Below the pieces are notes generated by a model. The model was not told where the DNA came from and searched no databases. It was given only the letters and a program-made list of their open reading frames with translations. Positions 37,456 through 46,043 of a stretch of DNA of 64,000 nt are shown piece by piece. The number at the start of each line of letters is the position of its first letter. Positions within the stretch are counted from its first letter, which is position 1. The DNA comes from JBHFEI01 sp041928815 (GTDB taxonomy: Bacteria > Pseudomonadota > Alphaproteobacteria > Rhizobiales > Rhizobiaceae). The DNA lies in NCBI RefSeq assembly GCF_041928815.1, contig NZ_JBHFEI010000006.1, forward strand, positions 1-64,000, written 5' to 3'. A program made the position numbers and the translations under genes.

Positions 37456-40400
37456 ATGATCCCCGGTTTTCATGCTGCGTCCCTCGCCAAAGCCACGCGC
37501 GAGCTGACCATCGGCCCCGTGCCCGGCGGCGCCGAGCCGCTGGTGCTCGCGGAACTGGCGCGCGGCGCCGGACCCGTCGCCTACATCCTGTCCGACGGCC
37601 AGCGCATCGCCGATGTCGAACAGATGCTCGGTTTCGTCGCGCCCGACATCCCGGTGCTGAGCCTGCCCGGCTGGGACTGCCTGCCCTATGACCGCGTCTC
37701 GCCGAGCGCCGACGTTTCCGCCCGGCGCCTGTCGGCGATGACGGCGCTTGCCGCCTTTCGCAAGGCACCGCACCCGGCCATCCTCCTCGTCACCGTCAAC
37801 GCCGCCCTGCAGAAGATGCCGCCGGTGGCGCTGATCGAGGCTCTCGGCTTTTCCGCCAAGGCCGGTCAGGTCGTGCGGATGGACGCCATCGCTGAGCGGC
37901 TGCAGCGCAACGGCTTCGAGCGGGTCGCGACGGTGCGCGAGGTCGGCGAATTCGCCGTGCGCGGCGGCATTCTCGACGTTTTCGTGCCCGGCGCGTCCGA
38001 ACCCGTCCGCCTGGATTTCTTCGGCGATACGCTGGAAACGGTGCGCTCCTTCGATCCGGCGAGCCAGCGCACGACGGCGCAGCTCAAGGGCTTCAGCCTC
38101 AATCCGATGAGCGAGGTGTCGCTGACGCCGGAGACGATCAGCGCCTTTCGCCGGCACTATCTCGCCCTCTTCGGCGCGGCGACCCGCGACGACGCGCTCT
38201 ATCAGGCGGTCTCCGAGGGACGGCGCTATGCCGGCATGGAGCACTGGCTGCCGCTCTTCTTCGAGGGGCTCGAAACGGTCTTCGACTATCTCGAGGGTTT
38301 TCGCATCGTCACCGACGGCGCGGCGCGCGAGGCGGCGTCGGAACGCTGGAAGCTGATCGAGGACTATTACGACGCACGCGCCTCGGCGCAGGCGCCGTCG
38401 AAGGCGCAAGGGTCGCAGGGCACGCCCTACAAGCCCGTGCCGCCGCAGCAGCTCTATCTGTCGGATGCCCAGTTCTCGGACGGGCTTTCAAAGGCGCATG
38501 CGATCCGCCTCTCGCCCTTCAGCGAGCAGGCCGGCGAGGTGCGCGACGTCGTCGCGCTCGACGCCCGGATGGGCGTGCGCTGGGCGAAGGCGGCGAGTGA
38601 AAACCGCAGCGAAGCCGAGCGCGTCAACGTCTTCGACCAAGCGGTGAAATACATCGCCGACCGGCGTTCGAAGGGGGCAAAGGTGCTGGTTTCGGGCTGG
38701 TCGGAAGGCTCGCTCGACCGGCTGCTGCAGGTGCTTGCCGAACACGGGCTCGGCAATGTCCGCACCGTCGCCTCGCTTGCCGAGGTGTTCAGGCTCAAGC
38801 CGGGCGAGGCCGCGGCGGGCGTGCTGTCGCTGGAAGCCGGCTTCGAGCTCGGCGACCTCGTCGTCGTCGGCGAGCAGGACATCCTCGGCGACCGCATGGT
38901 GCGGCGTTCGAAGCGGCGCAAGCGCGGCGCCGATTTCATCGCCGAGGTCGCCGGCCTTGACGAGGGCGCGATCGTCGTCCATGCCGAGCACGGCATCGGC
39001 CGCTTCGTCGGCCTCAGGACCATCGAGGCGGCCGGCGCACCGCATGCCTGCCTCGAACTCGTCTATGCCGGCGACGCGAAGCTGTTCCTGCCGGTCGAAA
39101 ACATCGAACTCCTGTCGCGCTACGGGGCGGAGGGATCCGACGCCATCCTCGACAAGCTCGGCGGCGTCGCCTGGCAGGCGCGCAAGGCGAAGCTGAAGAA
39201 GCGGCTGCTCGACATGGCCGGCGGACTGATCCGCATCGCCGCCGAGCGGCTGACCCGGCACGCACCGGTGCTGACCACGCCGGAGGGCCTCTACGACGAA
39301 TTCGCCGCCCGCTTCCCCTATGACGAGACCGAGGACCAGCTGACCTCGATCGAGGCCGTGCGCGACGATCTCGGCGCGGGGCGGCCGATGGACCGGCTCG
39401 TCTGCGGCGATGTCGGCTTCGGCAAGACGGAAGTGGCGCTGCGCGCCGCCTTCATCGCGGCGATGAACGGCGTGCAGGTCGCGGTCGTCGTGCCGACGAC
39501 GCTGCTTGCCCGACAGCATTTCAAGAGCTTTTCCGAGCGCTTTCGCGGCCTGCCGATCCGGGTGGCGCAGGCCTCCCGCCTCGTCGGCTCGAAGGAACTG
39601 GCGCTGACGAAGAAGGAGGTCGCCGAGGGCAAGACCGACATCGTCGTCGGCACGCACGCGCTGCTCGGCAACGGCATCACCTTCGCCAATCTCGGTCTCC
39701 TGATCATCGACGAGGAGCAGCATTTCGGCGTCAAGCACAAGGAGCGGCTGAAGGAGCTGAAGAGCGACGTGCATGTGCTGACGCTCTCGGCGACGCCGAT
39801 CCCGCGCACGCTGCAACTGGCGCTGACCGGCGTGCGCGAACTGTCGCTGATCACCACCCCGCCGGTCGACCGCATGGCGGTGCGCACCTTCATCTCGCCC
39901 TTCGACGCGCTGGTCATCCGCGAGACGCTGATGCGCGAGCACTATCGCGGCGGACAGAGTTTTTACGTCTGTCCGCGCCTCTCCGACCTTTCCGAGATCC
40001 AGGATTTCCTCGCTGCCAGCACGCCCGAACTCAAGGTGGCGGTCGCCCACGGACAGATGGCGGCGACCGAACTCGAGGACATCATGAACGCCTTCTACGA
40101 GGGCAGGTACGACGTTCTCCTTTCCACGACCATCGTCGAATCCGGCCTAGACGTGCCCTCGGCCAACACGCTGATCGTCCACCGCGCCGACATGTTCGGC
40201 CTCGCCCAGCTCTACCAGCTGCGCGGTCGCGTCGGCCGCTCCAAGGTGCGCGCCTTCGCGCTCTTCACCCTGCCGGTCAACAAGGTGTTGACGACGACGG
40301 CCGATCGCCGCCTCAAGGTGCTGCAGTCGCTCGACACGCTCGGTGCCGGCTTCCAGCTGGCGAGCCACGACCTCGACATCCGCGGCGCCGGCAACCTGCT

Positions 40401-40959
40401 CGGCGACGAACAGTCAGGCCATATCAAGGAGGTCGGCTTCGAGCTCTACCAGCAGATGCTCGAGGAAGCGGTCGCCGAACTGAAGGGCGAGGAGGAGATC
40501 CACGACAGCGGCTGGTCGCCGCAGATCTCCGTCGGTACGCCGGTGATGATCCCCGACGACTACGTGCCGGACCTGCACCTGCGCCTCGGCCTTTACCGCC
40601 GCCTTGGCGAGCTGACGGCGCTCTCCGAGATCGACGCCTTCGGCGCCGAGATGATCGACCGTTTCGGCCCGTTGCCGGTCGAGGTGCAGCACCTCCTGAA
40701 GATCGTCTACATCAAGTCGCTGTGCCGCACCGCCAATGTCGAAAAGCTCGATGCCGGGCCGAAGGGCATTGTCGTGCAGTTCCGCAACCGCGAATTCCCC
40801 AATCCGGGCAATCTCGTCGGCTACATCGCGAGGCAGGGCTCGATGGCGAAGATCCGGCCGGACCACAGCCTGTTCCTGTCGCGCGATTTCCCGACGCCGG
40901 AGAAGCGGTTGCAGGGTGCGGCGGTTGTGATGACGCAGCTCGCCGAACTGGCACGCTGA
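37456..40959 (+). CDS. mfd: Transcription-repair coupling factor Mfd
   Basis: This 1167-residue translocase removes RNA polymerase stalled at DNA lesions and recruits UvrA. Regions in order: UvrB-homology (about 1-340), RNA-polymerase-interacting CarD-like domain (about 490-590), RecG-like helicase (about 600-970; Walker A CGDVGFGKTEVA, DEEQHFG, QLRGRVGRS) and the C-terminal D7 clamp. It follows sdhE closely. The start is the ATG giving MIPGFHAASL. Confidence 0.97.
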   Translation: MIPGFHAASLAKATRELTIGPVPGGAEPLVLAELARGAGPVAYILSDGQRIADVEQMLGFVAPDIPVLSLPGWDCLPYDRVSPSADVSARRLSAMTALAAFRKAPHPAILLVTVNAALQKMPPVALIEALGFSAKAGQVVRMDAIAERLQRNGFERVATVREVGEFAVRGGILDVFVPGASEPVRLDFFGDTLETVRSFDPASQRTTAQLKGFSLNPMSEVSLTPETISAFRRHYLALFGAATRDDALYQAVSEGRRYAGMEHWLPLFFEGLETVFDYLEGFRIVTDGAAREAASERWKLIEDYYDARASAQAPSKAQGSQGTPYKPVPPQQLYLSDAQFSDGLSKAHAIRLSPFSEQAGEVRDVVALDARMGVRWAKAASENRSEAERVNVFDQAVKYIADRRSKGAKVLVSGWSEGSLDRLLQVLAEHGLGNVRTVASLAEVFRLKPGEAAAGVLSLEAGFELGDLVVVGEQDILGDRMVRRSKRRKRGADFIAEVAGLDEGAIVVHAEHGIGRFVGLRTIEAAGAPHACLELVYAGDAKLFLPVENIELLSRYGAEGSDAILDKLGGVAWQARKAKLKKRLLDMAGGLIRIAAERLTRHAPVLTTPEGLYDEFAARFPYDETEDQLTSIEAVRDDLGAGRPMDRLVCGDVGFGKTEVALRAAFIAAMNGVQVAVVVPTTLLARQHFKSFSERFRGLPIRVAQASRLVGSKELALTKKEVAEGKTDIVVGTHALLGNGITFANLGLLIIDEEQHFGVKHKERLKELKSDVHVLTLSATPIPRTLQLALTGVRELSLITTPPVDRMAVRTFISPFDALVIRETLMREHYRGGQSFYVCPRLSDLSEIQDFLAASTPELKVAVAHGQMAATELEDIMNAFYEGRYDVLLSTTIVESGLDVPSANTLIVHRADMFGLAQLYQLRGRVGRSKVRAFALFTLPVNKVLTTTADRRLKVLQSLDTLGAGFQLASHDLDIRGAGNLLGDEQSGHIKEVGFELYQQMLEEAVAELKGEEEIHDSGWSPQISVGTPVMIPDDYVPDLHLRLGLYRRLGELTALSEIDAFGAEMIDRFGPLPVEVQHLLKIVYIKSLCRTANVEKLDAGPKGIVVQFRNREFPNPGNLVGYIARQGSMAKIRPDHSLFLSRDFPTPEKRLQGAAVVMTQLAELAR

Positions 40960-41017
40960 CAAAAAGGGAAACGGATTCAGCCCGTTGCCCGGATCTCTCG
41001 CCATTCAGCCTCACGCA

Positions 41018-41050
41018 CCTGACGCAAGGCGAGCCTTGCCTTGCGTCAGG
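41018..41050. repeat. Perfect 13-bp inverted repeat between mfd and hemF
   Basis: CCTGACGCAAGGC (41018-41030) and its exact reverse complement (41038-41050) flank a 7-nt loop. The right arm contains the hemF stop codon. There is no T-run on either strand, so it is not a typical intrinsic terminator, but it could stabilise both convergent transcripts. Confidence 0.75.
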
Positions 41051-41951
41051 GCCAGCGCACGGCCGGCGGCATCGACGAGAGGATCGACTCGACATTGCCG
41101 CCGGTCTTCAGCCCGAAGATCGTGCCGCGATCGTAGAGCAGATTGAACTCGACGTAGCGCCCGCGCCGGACAAGCTGTTCGTCGCGGTCGGCCTCGGTCC
41201 AGGGCGTGTTGAAATTCTGCCGGACGATCTTCGGGTAGACGAGGCTGAAGGCCTTGCCGACATCCTGGGTGAAGGCAAAGTCGGCATCCCAGCCCCCGGC
41301 CTCCTCCGACGAATGCAGCCAGTCGTAGAAGATGCCGCCGGTGCCGCGCGGCTCGTCGCGATGCTTCAGGAAGAAATACTCGTCGCACCAGGCCTTGAAG
41401 CGCGGATAGTCGGCGACCGCATGGCGGCCGCAGGTGATCTCCAGCGCCTTGTGGAAAAGCTGCGTGTCGGGATCGGCCTGGGTCCGGCGCCGGTCGAGCA
41501 CGGGGGTGAGGTCGGCGCCGCCGCCGAACCAGCGCGATGTCGTCACCACCATCCGCGTGTTCATGTGAACGGCCGGAACGTTGGGATTAACGGGATGGGC
41601 GATCAGCGAGATGCCCGAGGCCCAGAAGCGCGGGTCCTCTTCCGCACCGGGGATCTGCGCGCGGAATTCCGGCGAGAATTCGCCGTGCACGGTCGAGGTA
41701 TGAACACCCGCCTTCTCGAACACCCGGCCGGCGATCATCGACATGCGCCCGCCGCCGCCGTCCGGCCGCTCCCAGTCCTTGGCGACGAAGCGGCCCGGCG
41801 GCTCGTCCGCCATCAGGCCCGCCGCCTCGTCCTCCAGCGCTTCGAAAGCGGCGCAGATGCGGTCGCGCAGGCTCTCGAACCAGGCGCGCGCCTGCGCCTT
41901 CTTCTCCTCGATGTCGTCGGGCAGGCCGGGGGGCAGATGCGGTCGTTCCAT
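41046..41951 (-). CDS. hemF: Oxygen-dependent coproporphyrinogen III oxidase
   Basis: This 301-residue enzyme decarboxylates coproporphyrinogen III to protoporphyrinogen IX using O2. Family motifs are RFWASGISLIAHPVNPN, NTRMVV with RWFGGGADLTP, FFLKHRDEPRGTGGIFYD and the C-terminal RGRYVEFNLLYDRGT. The ATG at 41949-41951 gives the usual length. Its stop lies inside a perfect inverted repeat. Presence of this aerobic form implies oxygen-based haem synthesis. Confidence 0.97.
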   Translation of the reverse strand: MERPHLPPGLPDDIEEKKAQARAWFESLRDRICAAFEALEDEAAGLMADEPPGRFVAKDWERPDGGGGRMSMIAGRVFEKAGVHTSTVHGEFSPEFRAQIPGAEEDPRFWASGISLIAHPVNPNVPAVHMNTRMVVTTSRWFGGGADLTPVLDRRRTQADPDTQLFHKALEITCGRHAVADYPRFKAWCDEYFFLKHRDEPRGTGGIFYDWLHSSEEAGGWDADFAFTQDVGKAFSLVYPKIVRQNFNTPWTEADRDEQLVRRGRYVEFNLLYDRGTIFGLKTGGNVESILSSMPPAVRWP

Positions 41952-42081
41952 TCTCTCAAGGTTCCCGTTGCGGCCGCCGGGGCGGCGAAAACTGACTCGC
42001 AAAACGTGTCCGCCGATCCTATCTTCAAGTGCCGCTGAATGACAGGGGCGAGCAGCGACGTGCCGGCAAGGGAGGCGAAGG

Positions 42082-42345
42082 ATGGCAGGCAAAGTGTCGG
42101 CGAGACCGCCGGGCCCGCCGCTCGATGGTCTGAAACGGCAGATCGAGCGGCACCGGAAAGCTGCGGGCGAGGGCGCCTTCGTGCGCGAAACCTTCCGCCT
42201 CGACCGCCAGGCCGCGCGGCTGAAGGCGCGCGAATGGTTCGACCGGTGGCCGAAGGCCGCCTACTGGACCGAGGTGGAAAGCTGGCGCCCGCTCGAGGGC
42301 GACGCCATCGAGTTCACCATGCGACGACTGCCGGCGGCGGATTGA
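42082..42345 (+). CDS. Small conserved hypothetical protein
   Basis: This is an 87-residue basic protein. The segment FVRETFRLDRQAARLKAREWFDRWPKAAYWTEV is rich in Trp and Arg, and similar short proteins occur beside hemF in Rhizobiales as far as I recall. No domain of known function is seen. It diverges from hemF, with 130 bp between the starts. The G-rich AAGGGAGGCGAAGG before the ATG is a good ribosome-binding site. Confidence 0.7.
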   Translation: MAGKVSARPPGPPLDGLKRQIERHRKAAGEGAFVRETFRLDRQAARLKAREWFDRWPKAAYWTEVESWRPLEGDAIEFTMRRLPAAD

Positions 42346-42447
42346 GAGGGTTTTCGCGGATCTCGCCGGATCGCCGAAAATGTCCCGGGCCTTTGTTCCT
42401 GCCGCATTGCCAGACGCCGAAGCAATGCCGTTTCGGCTGGAAATGCC

Positions 42448-42550
42448 CTGACGCGTGTCGCGCAAAGCTGTGCGGCGGTTTTGCGAGACACGCGTAAAAA
42501 CAAAGACCTAAAGCGCATGAGCGAATCTGGAAGATCGCGACACGCTTCAG
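42448..42550. repeat. RIME-like palindromic repeat, copy B
   Basis: It has the same architecture as copy A: a palindrome (42451-42495, ACGCGTGTCGCGC to GCGAGACACGCGT), then a spacer with AAAACAAAGACCTAAAGCGC and a GATCGCGACACGCTTCAG end. The right end includes the TGA stop of trmL. Confidence 0.87.
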
Positions 42551-43005
42551 TCGCGTTCACCCGTCACGCGGATCGCCTCGCCGGCGATCATCGCGGCCGC
42601 CATCGCGACGTTGAGCGACCGCATGCCCTCCACCATCGGAACAAGAATGCGCATGTCGGCGCTGTTGTGAACATGGTCCGGCACGCCGGCACTTTCGCGG
42701 CCGAACAGCAGGATGTCATCTGCGCGGTAGTCGACCTCGGTATAGGGCATCGCCGCCTTCGTCGTGGCGAGGACGAGGCGTCGCCCCTCGCCGCCGCGCC
42801 ACGCCTCGAAGCGGCTCCAGTCGATATGGCGCGTCAGCGCGACACGGGACAGGTAGTCCATGCCGGCGCGTTTCAGGTTGCGGTCGGAGACGTCGAAGCC
42901 GGCCGGCCCGATGATGTCGACGCCAAGGCCGAGGCAGGCGGCAAGGCGCAGGATCGTTCCGGTGTTTCCGGGAATGTCGGGCTGGTAGAGGGCGAGTCTC
43001 AGCAT
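42547..43005 (-). CDS. trmL: tRNA (cytidine/uridine-2'-O-)-methyltransferase TrmL
   Basis: This 152-residue SPOUT-family enzyme methylates the ribose of the wobble base in tRNA-Leu. The knot motifs are QPDIPGNTGTILRL (motif 1), LLFGRESAGVPD (motif 2) and the C-terminal VPMVEGMRSLNVAMA (motif 3). The ATG at 43005 begins MLRLALYQP. The stop sits in a RIME-like repeat. The genome's tRNA-Leu(GAG) in this window is not one of its known E. coli targets. Confidence 0.94.
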   Translation of the reverse strand: MLRLALYQPDIPGNTGTILRLAACLGLGVDIIGPAGFDVSDRNLKRAGMDYLSRVALTRHIDWSRFEAWRGGEGRRLVLATTKAAMPYTEVDYRADDILLFGRESAGVPDHVHNSADMRILVPMVEGMRSLNVAMAAAMIAGEAIRVTGERD

Positions 43006-43153
43006 GCGGCTTCCGTTCAGCAGGTCGATCGGCCTGTGCCGAATCGGCAACAGGCGGGAGGTGAGGGCAGGGCATGTAGCTGCGTCAATCTGGCATTTGA
43101 AGCGCAAACGTCGTAAGAGCAGCCATCCGCAACGCGAATCAAAGGAGGCCCGG

Positions 43154-43210
43154 ATGCATCATATCGCGATCTCTCGCCTCCCCGATGCCCACCGCATCCG
43201 AATGGCCTGA
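43154..43210 (+). CDS. Candidate leader peptide upstream of ABC exporter
   Basis: An 18-residue ORF (MHHIAISRLPDAHRIRMA) begins 7 nt after a perfect AAAGGAGG Shine-Dalgarno sequence, the strongest in the window. Its start region CGGATGC (43151-43157) pairs exactly with GCATCCG (43194-43200) at its own end. Flanking AGGCC and GGCCT extend that stem. It lies 107 nt upstream of the exporter gene. Expression is unproven; the design resembles ribosome-controlled attenuation. Confidence 0.5.
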   Translation: MHHIAISRLPDAHRIRMA

Positions 43211-43240
43211 CGCCTAGGCCCCTGCGTTTCGTTTCTTTTC
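43204..43240 (+). promoter_or_regulatory. Candidate attenuator hairpin before ABC exporter
   Basis: GGCCT (43204-43208) can pair with AGGCC at 43216-43220, and is followed by a pyrimidine-rich tract. The same GGCCT can instead pair with AGGCC at 43146-43150 as part of the stem around the leader ORF. The two pairings exclude each other. The terminator stem is short (5-6 bp), so the call is tentative. Confidence 0.35.
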
Positions 43241-43316
43241 CTCGATGATCTCGACATGGCCCGTGCCGCGCTGAAGGCGCACCGTCCCGTGTCGCATGCC
43301 CAACCGGGAGTGTCTC

Positions 43317-45164
43317 ATGTTCGGCTGGTTTGAATCCCGCCTCAATCCCTATCCGCCGGAAATCCCGACGGCGCCGCCCTCCGGGCTTTTCGCCTTCTGC
43401 TGGCATTATTCGCGCCAGGCGCTGCCGTGGCTGATGATCATGTCGTTCTGCACCGTGCTGATCGCGGTCGGCGAGGTGGCGCTGTTCCAGTTCCTCGGCG
43501 ACCTCGTCGACTGGCTGTCGGCGGCCGACCGGGCGACCTTCCTCGAAACGCAGGGGGCGACGCTCGTCTGGATGGGCGCGCTGATCCTCGTCGGCCTGCC
43601 GCTCGTCGTCGCGATCGATTCGCTGATGATGCACCAGGTGCTGCTCGGCAACTATCCGATGATCGCCCGCTGGCAGATGCACCGCTTCCTGCTGCGCCAG
43701 AGCGTCGGCTTCTTCGCCAACGAATTCGCGGGCCGGGTCGCGACGAAGGTGATGCAGACCTCGCTTGCCGTCCGCGAGACGGTGATGAAGATCCTCGACG
43801 TCTTCGTCTATGTCGTCAGTTATTTCATCTCGATGCTCGTCGTCGTCGCCGCGGCCGACTGGCGGCTGGTGACGCCGCTTGCCGTTTGGATCGTCGTCTA
43901 TGTCGGGATCCTCGCCCATTACATCCCGAAACTGCGCCGGATCGCCAGCGAGCAGGCCGATGCCCGCTCGATGATGACTGGCCGGATCGTCGACAGCTAC
44001 ACCAACATCACGACGGTGAAGCTCTTTTCCCATGCCGGGCGGGAGGAGGCCTATGCCCGCTCGGGCATGCAGGAATTCCTCGACACCGTCCACCGGCAGA
44101 TGCGCAAGGTAACGGCGCTGCATGTGCTCGTCTACCTCAACAACTGCGTCGCGCTCTTCGCCATCGCGGCGCTCGGCATCCATCTCTGGCTGACGAGCGC
44201 GGTGACGATCGGTGCGGTCGCGATCGCCACCGGCCTTGCCATGCGCATCAACGGCATGTCGCAATGGATCATGTGGGAAGTCTCGGCGCTCTTCGAGAAC
44301 ATCGGCACGGTCTATGACGGGATGGGAATGCTGACGAAGGAACACGACATCGTCGACGCGAAGGCGGCGCCGGCGCTTGCCGCGCCGAAGGGCGCGATCC
44401 GCTTCGAGAACGTCCGCTTCCACTACGGCAAGGCGAAGGGCGTCATCGACGATCTGACGCTTGACATCCGCCCCGGCGAGAAGATCGGTCTCGTCGGCCG
44501 CTCCGGCGCCGGCAAGACGACGCTGATGAACGTGCTGCTGCGCTTCTACAATCTGGAGGCCGGCCGCATCCTGATCGACGGCGTCGACATTGCGACCGTG
44601 ACGCAGGACAGCCTGAGGGAGACCATCGGCGTCGTCACGCAGGACACCTCGCTGCTGCATCGTTCGATCCGCGACAACATCGCCTATGGCCGGCCGGAGG
44701 CGACCGACGCCGAGATCGAGGCGGCGGCCCGCAAGGCGAACGCCTGGGACTTCATCGTGACGCTGGAGGACAATCAGGGACGCACGGGCCTTGATGCCCA
44801 GGTCGGCGAACGCGGCGTCAAGCTCTCCGGCGGGCAGCGGCAGCGGATCGCGATCGCCCGGGTGTTCCTGAAGGATGCGCCGATCCTCGTTCTCGACGAG
44901 GCGACCTCGGCGCTCGATTCGGAAGTGGAAGCGGCGATCCAGGAAAACCTCTTCGCCCTGATGCAGGGCAAGACGGTGATCGCGATCGCCCACCGCCTGT
45001 CGACGCTGACGGAGATGGACCGGCTGGTGATCCTCGAGCGTGGGCGCATCGTCGAGAGCGGCTCGCATGGCGAGCTCGTCACGCGCGGCGGGCTCTATGC
45101 CGACCTCTGGTCACGCCAGTCCGGCGGCTTCATCGCCGACGACGCGGAGGCGGCGGCCGAGTAA
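43317..45164 (+). CDS. ABC exporter (fused permease and ATPase)
   Basis: This 615-residue half-transporter has six transmembrane helices (about 30-345) fused to an ATP-binding domain (about 365-600). It has Walker A GRSGAGKTT, signature LSGGQRQRIAIARVF, Walker B ILVLDEATSALD and the H-loop AIAHRLS. It should act as a homodimer. The substrate is unknown; multidrug or lipid export is typical. The ATG at 43317 follows GGGAG at 6 nt. A leader with a tiny ORF and competing hairpins lies upstream. Confidence 0.92.
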   Translation: MFGWFESRLNPYPPEIPTAPPSGLFAFCWHYSRQALPWLMIMSFCTVLIAVGEVALFQFLGDLVDWLSAADRATFLETQGATLVWMGALILVGLPLVVAIDSLMMHQVLLGNYPMIARWQMHRFLLRQSVGFFANEFAGRVATKVMQTSLAVRETVMKILDVFVYVVSYFISMLVVVAAADWRLVTPLAVWIVVYVGILAHYIPKLRRIASEQADARSMMTGRIVDSYTNITTVKLFSHAGREEAYARSGMQEFLDTVHRQMRKVTALHVLVYLNNCVALFAIAALGIHLWLTSAVTIGAVAIATGLAMRINGMSQWIMWEVSALFENIGTVYDGMGMLTKEHDIVDAKAAPALAAPKGAIRFENVRFHYGKAKGVIDDLTLDIRPGEKIGLVGRSGAGKTTLMNVLLRFYNLEAGRILIDGVDIATVTQDSLRETIGVVTQDTSLLHRSIRDNIAYGRPEATDAEIEAAARKANAWDFIVTLEDNQGRTGLDAQVGERGVKLSGGQRQRIAIARVFLKDAPILVLDEATSALDSEVEAAIQENLFALMQGKTVIAIAHRLSTLTEMDRLVILERGRIVESGSHGELVTRGGLYADLWSRQSGGFIADDAEAAAE

Positions 45165-45195
45165 GGATTTCGCCTGCGGCCCTTCGATGTCTGCG

Positions 45196-45295
45196 AAGCG
45201 TGTGGCAATCTTCCGGATTGGCCCTTACGCTTCAGATCTTCGTTTTCACGCATGTCCCGCAAAACCGCTGCACAGTTTTGCGGGACATGCTTTAA
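45196..45295. repeat. RIME-like palindromic repeat, copy C (inverted)
   Basis: This copy lies in the opposite orientation to copies A and B. The GCGTGTGGCAATCTTCCGG end comes first, then the palindrome CATGTCCCGC to GCGGGACATG (45251-45289) and TTTAAA. The palindrome matches copy A closely. Confidence 0.85.
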
Positions 45296-45375
45296 ATCGT
45301 CTCCTCAGGCGGTGCCGTCCGACCGCCGGAGGTGTTCATTGCGGCAAGGCGCCGCAGCGTGCAGGAGAATACATC

Positions 45376-45768
45376 ATGACGCGCCGCTACGCTCTCGACC
45401 ATATGGCGCTGCTCGTCCGCGACGTCGAACGCAGCGTCGCCTTTTACCGCAACGTCCTCGGACTGGAGGAGGTCGACCGGAAAGCCGGAAGCGCGAATGT
45501 GCGCTGGATGGCACTCGGCAACGGCGACACGATCCATCTGATCGAACGGGACTTCGGCGCCACCCATGTGACGAAAGATACGCATCTGGCCCTTTCGACC
45601 CCCGATTTCGACGCGCTGGTCGCGGACCTGACCGGAAAGGGCATCGCGTTCGAGGACTGGCTCGGCGCCCGCGGCCAGGTCTACCTGCACCGGAACGGTT
45701 TTCGGCAGATCTACCTGCAGGATCCCGACGGTTACTGGATCGAGGTGAACGACAGGGTCGACGGGTGA
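45376..45768 (+). CDS. VOC-family protein (glyoxalase/dioxygenase fold)
   Basis: This 130-residue single-domain protein of the vicinal-oxygen-chelate superfamily starts at the ATG after CAGGAGAA. Its metal-ligand candidates are His9 (LDHMALLV), His in THLALS and Glu in YWIEVN, matching the two-repeat beta-alpha-beta-beta-beta fold. The QIYLQDPDGYWIEV end is typical of lactoylglutathione lyase-like members. The substrate is unknown. It borders the insertion-sequence remnants. Confidence 0.85.
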   Translation: MTRRYALDHMALLVRDVERSVAFYRNVLGLEEVDRKAGSANVRWMALGNGDTIHLIERDFGATHVTKDTHLALSTPDFDALVADLTGKGIAFEDWLGARGQVYLHRNGFRQIYLQDPDGYWIEVNDRVDG

Positions 45769-45906
45769 GGAGGTGTTTGTGAGCTTTCCTATCCTGCAAC
45801 AGAGACCCGTATACCGAAATGATTTCGACGCGTGATGGGATTTCAAAATCAGAGGAAATTCCGACGCGTCGTTGCGGCGAGATGACCGCGGCGGGTACTC
45901 AGGACG

Positions 45907-46035
45907 ATGGCGACGAAGACAACGAATGCCGCTCAGATCCGGCAATTCTTTGCGCTGGCTTCAGCAGCGGCTTTTGAAATCGGGGTTTGCCAGTCAGACT
46001 TCCGCCTTCCGCCGGACTTTTCGAAAGTTCCATAA
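45907..46035 (+). pseudogene. Possible truncated gene beside IS remnant
   Basis: A 42-residue ORF (MATKTTNAAQIRQFFALASAAAF...) begins after AGGAC and ends just where the transposase remnant begins. It looks like the N-terminus of a longer gene cut off by the insertion, but I cannot name it. The sequence 45820-45870 just upstream has GACGCGT repeated twice. Confidence 0.3.
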
Positions 46036-46043
46036 TCTATCTT

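Noticed and set aside
38488..40050. A 520-codon open frame antisense to mfd
   Set aside because: It lies entirely within mfd helicase coding sequence and has no recognisable family; long antisense frames are expected at this GC content.
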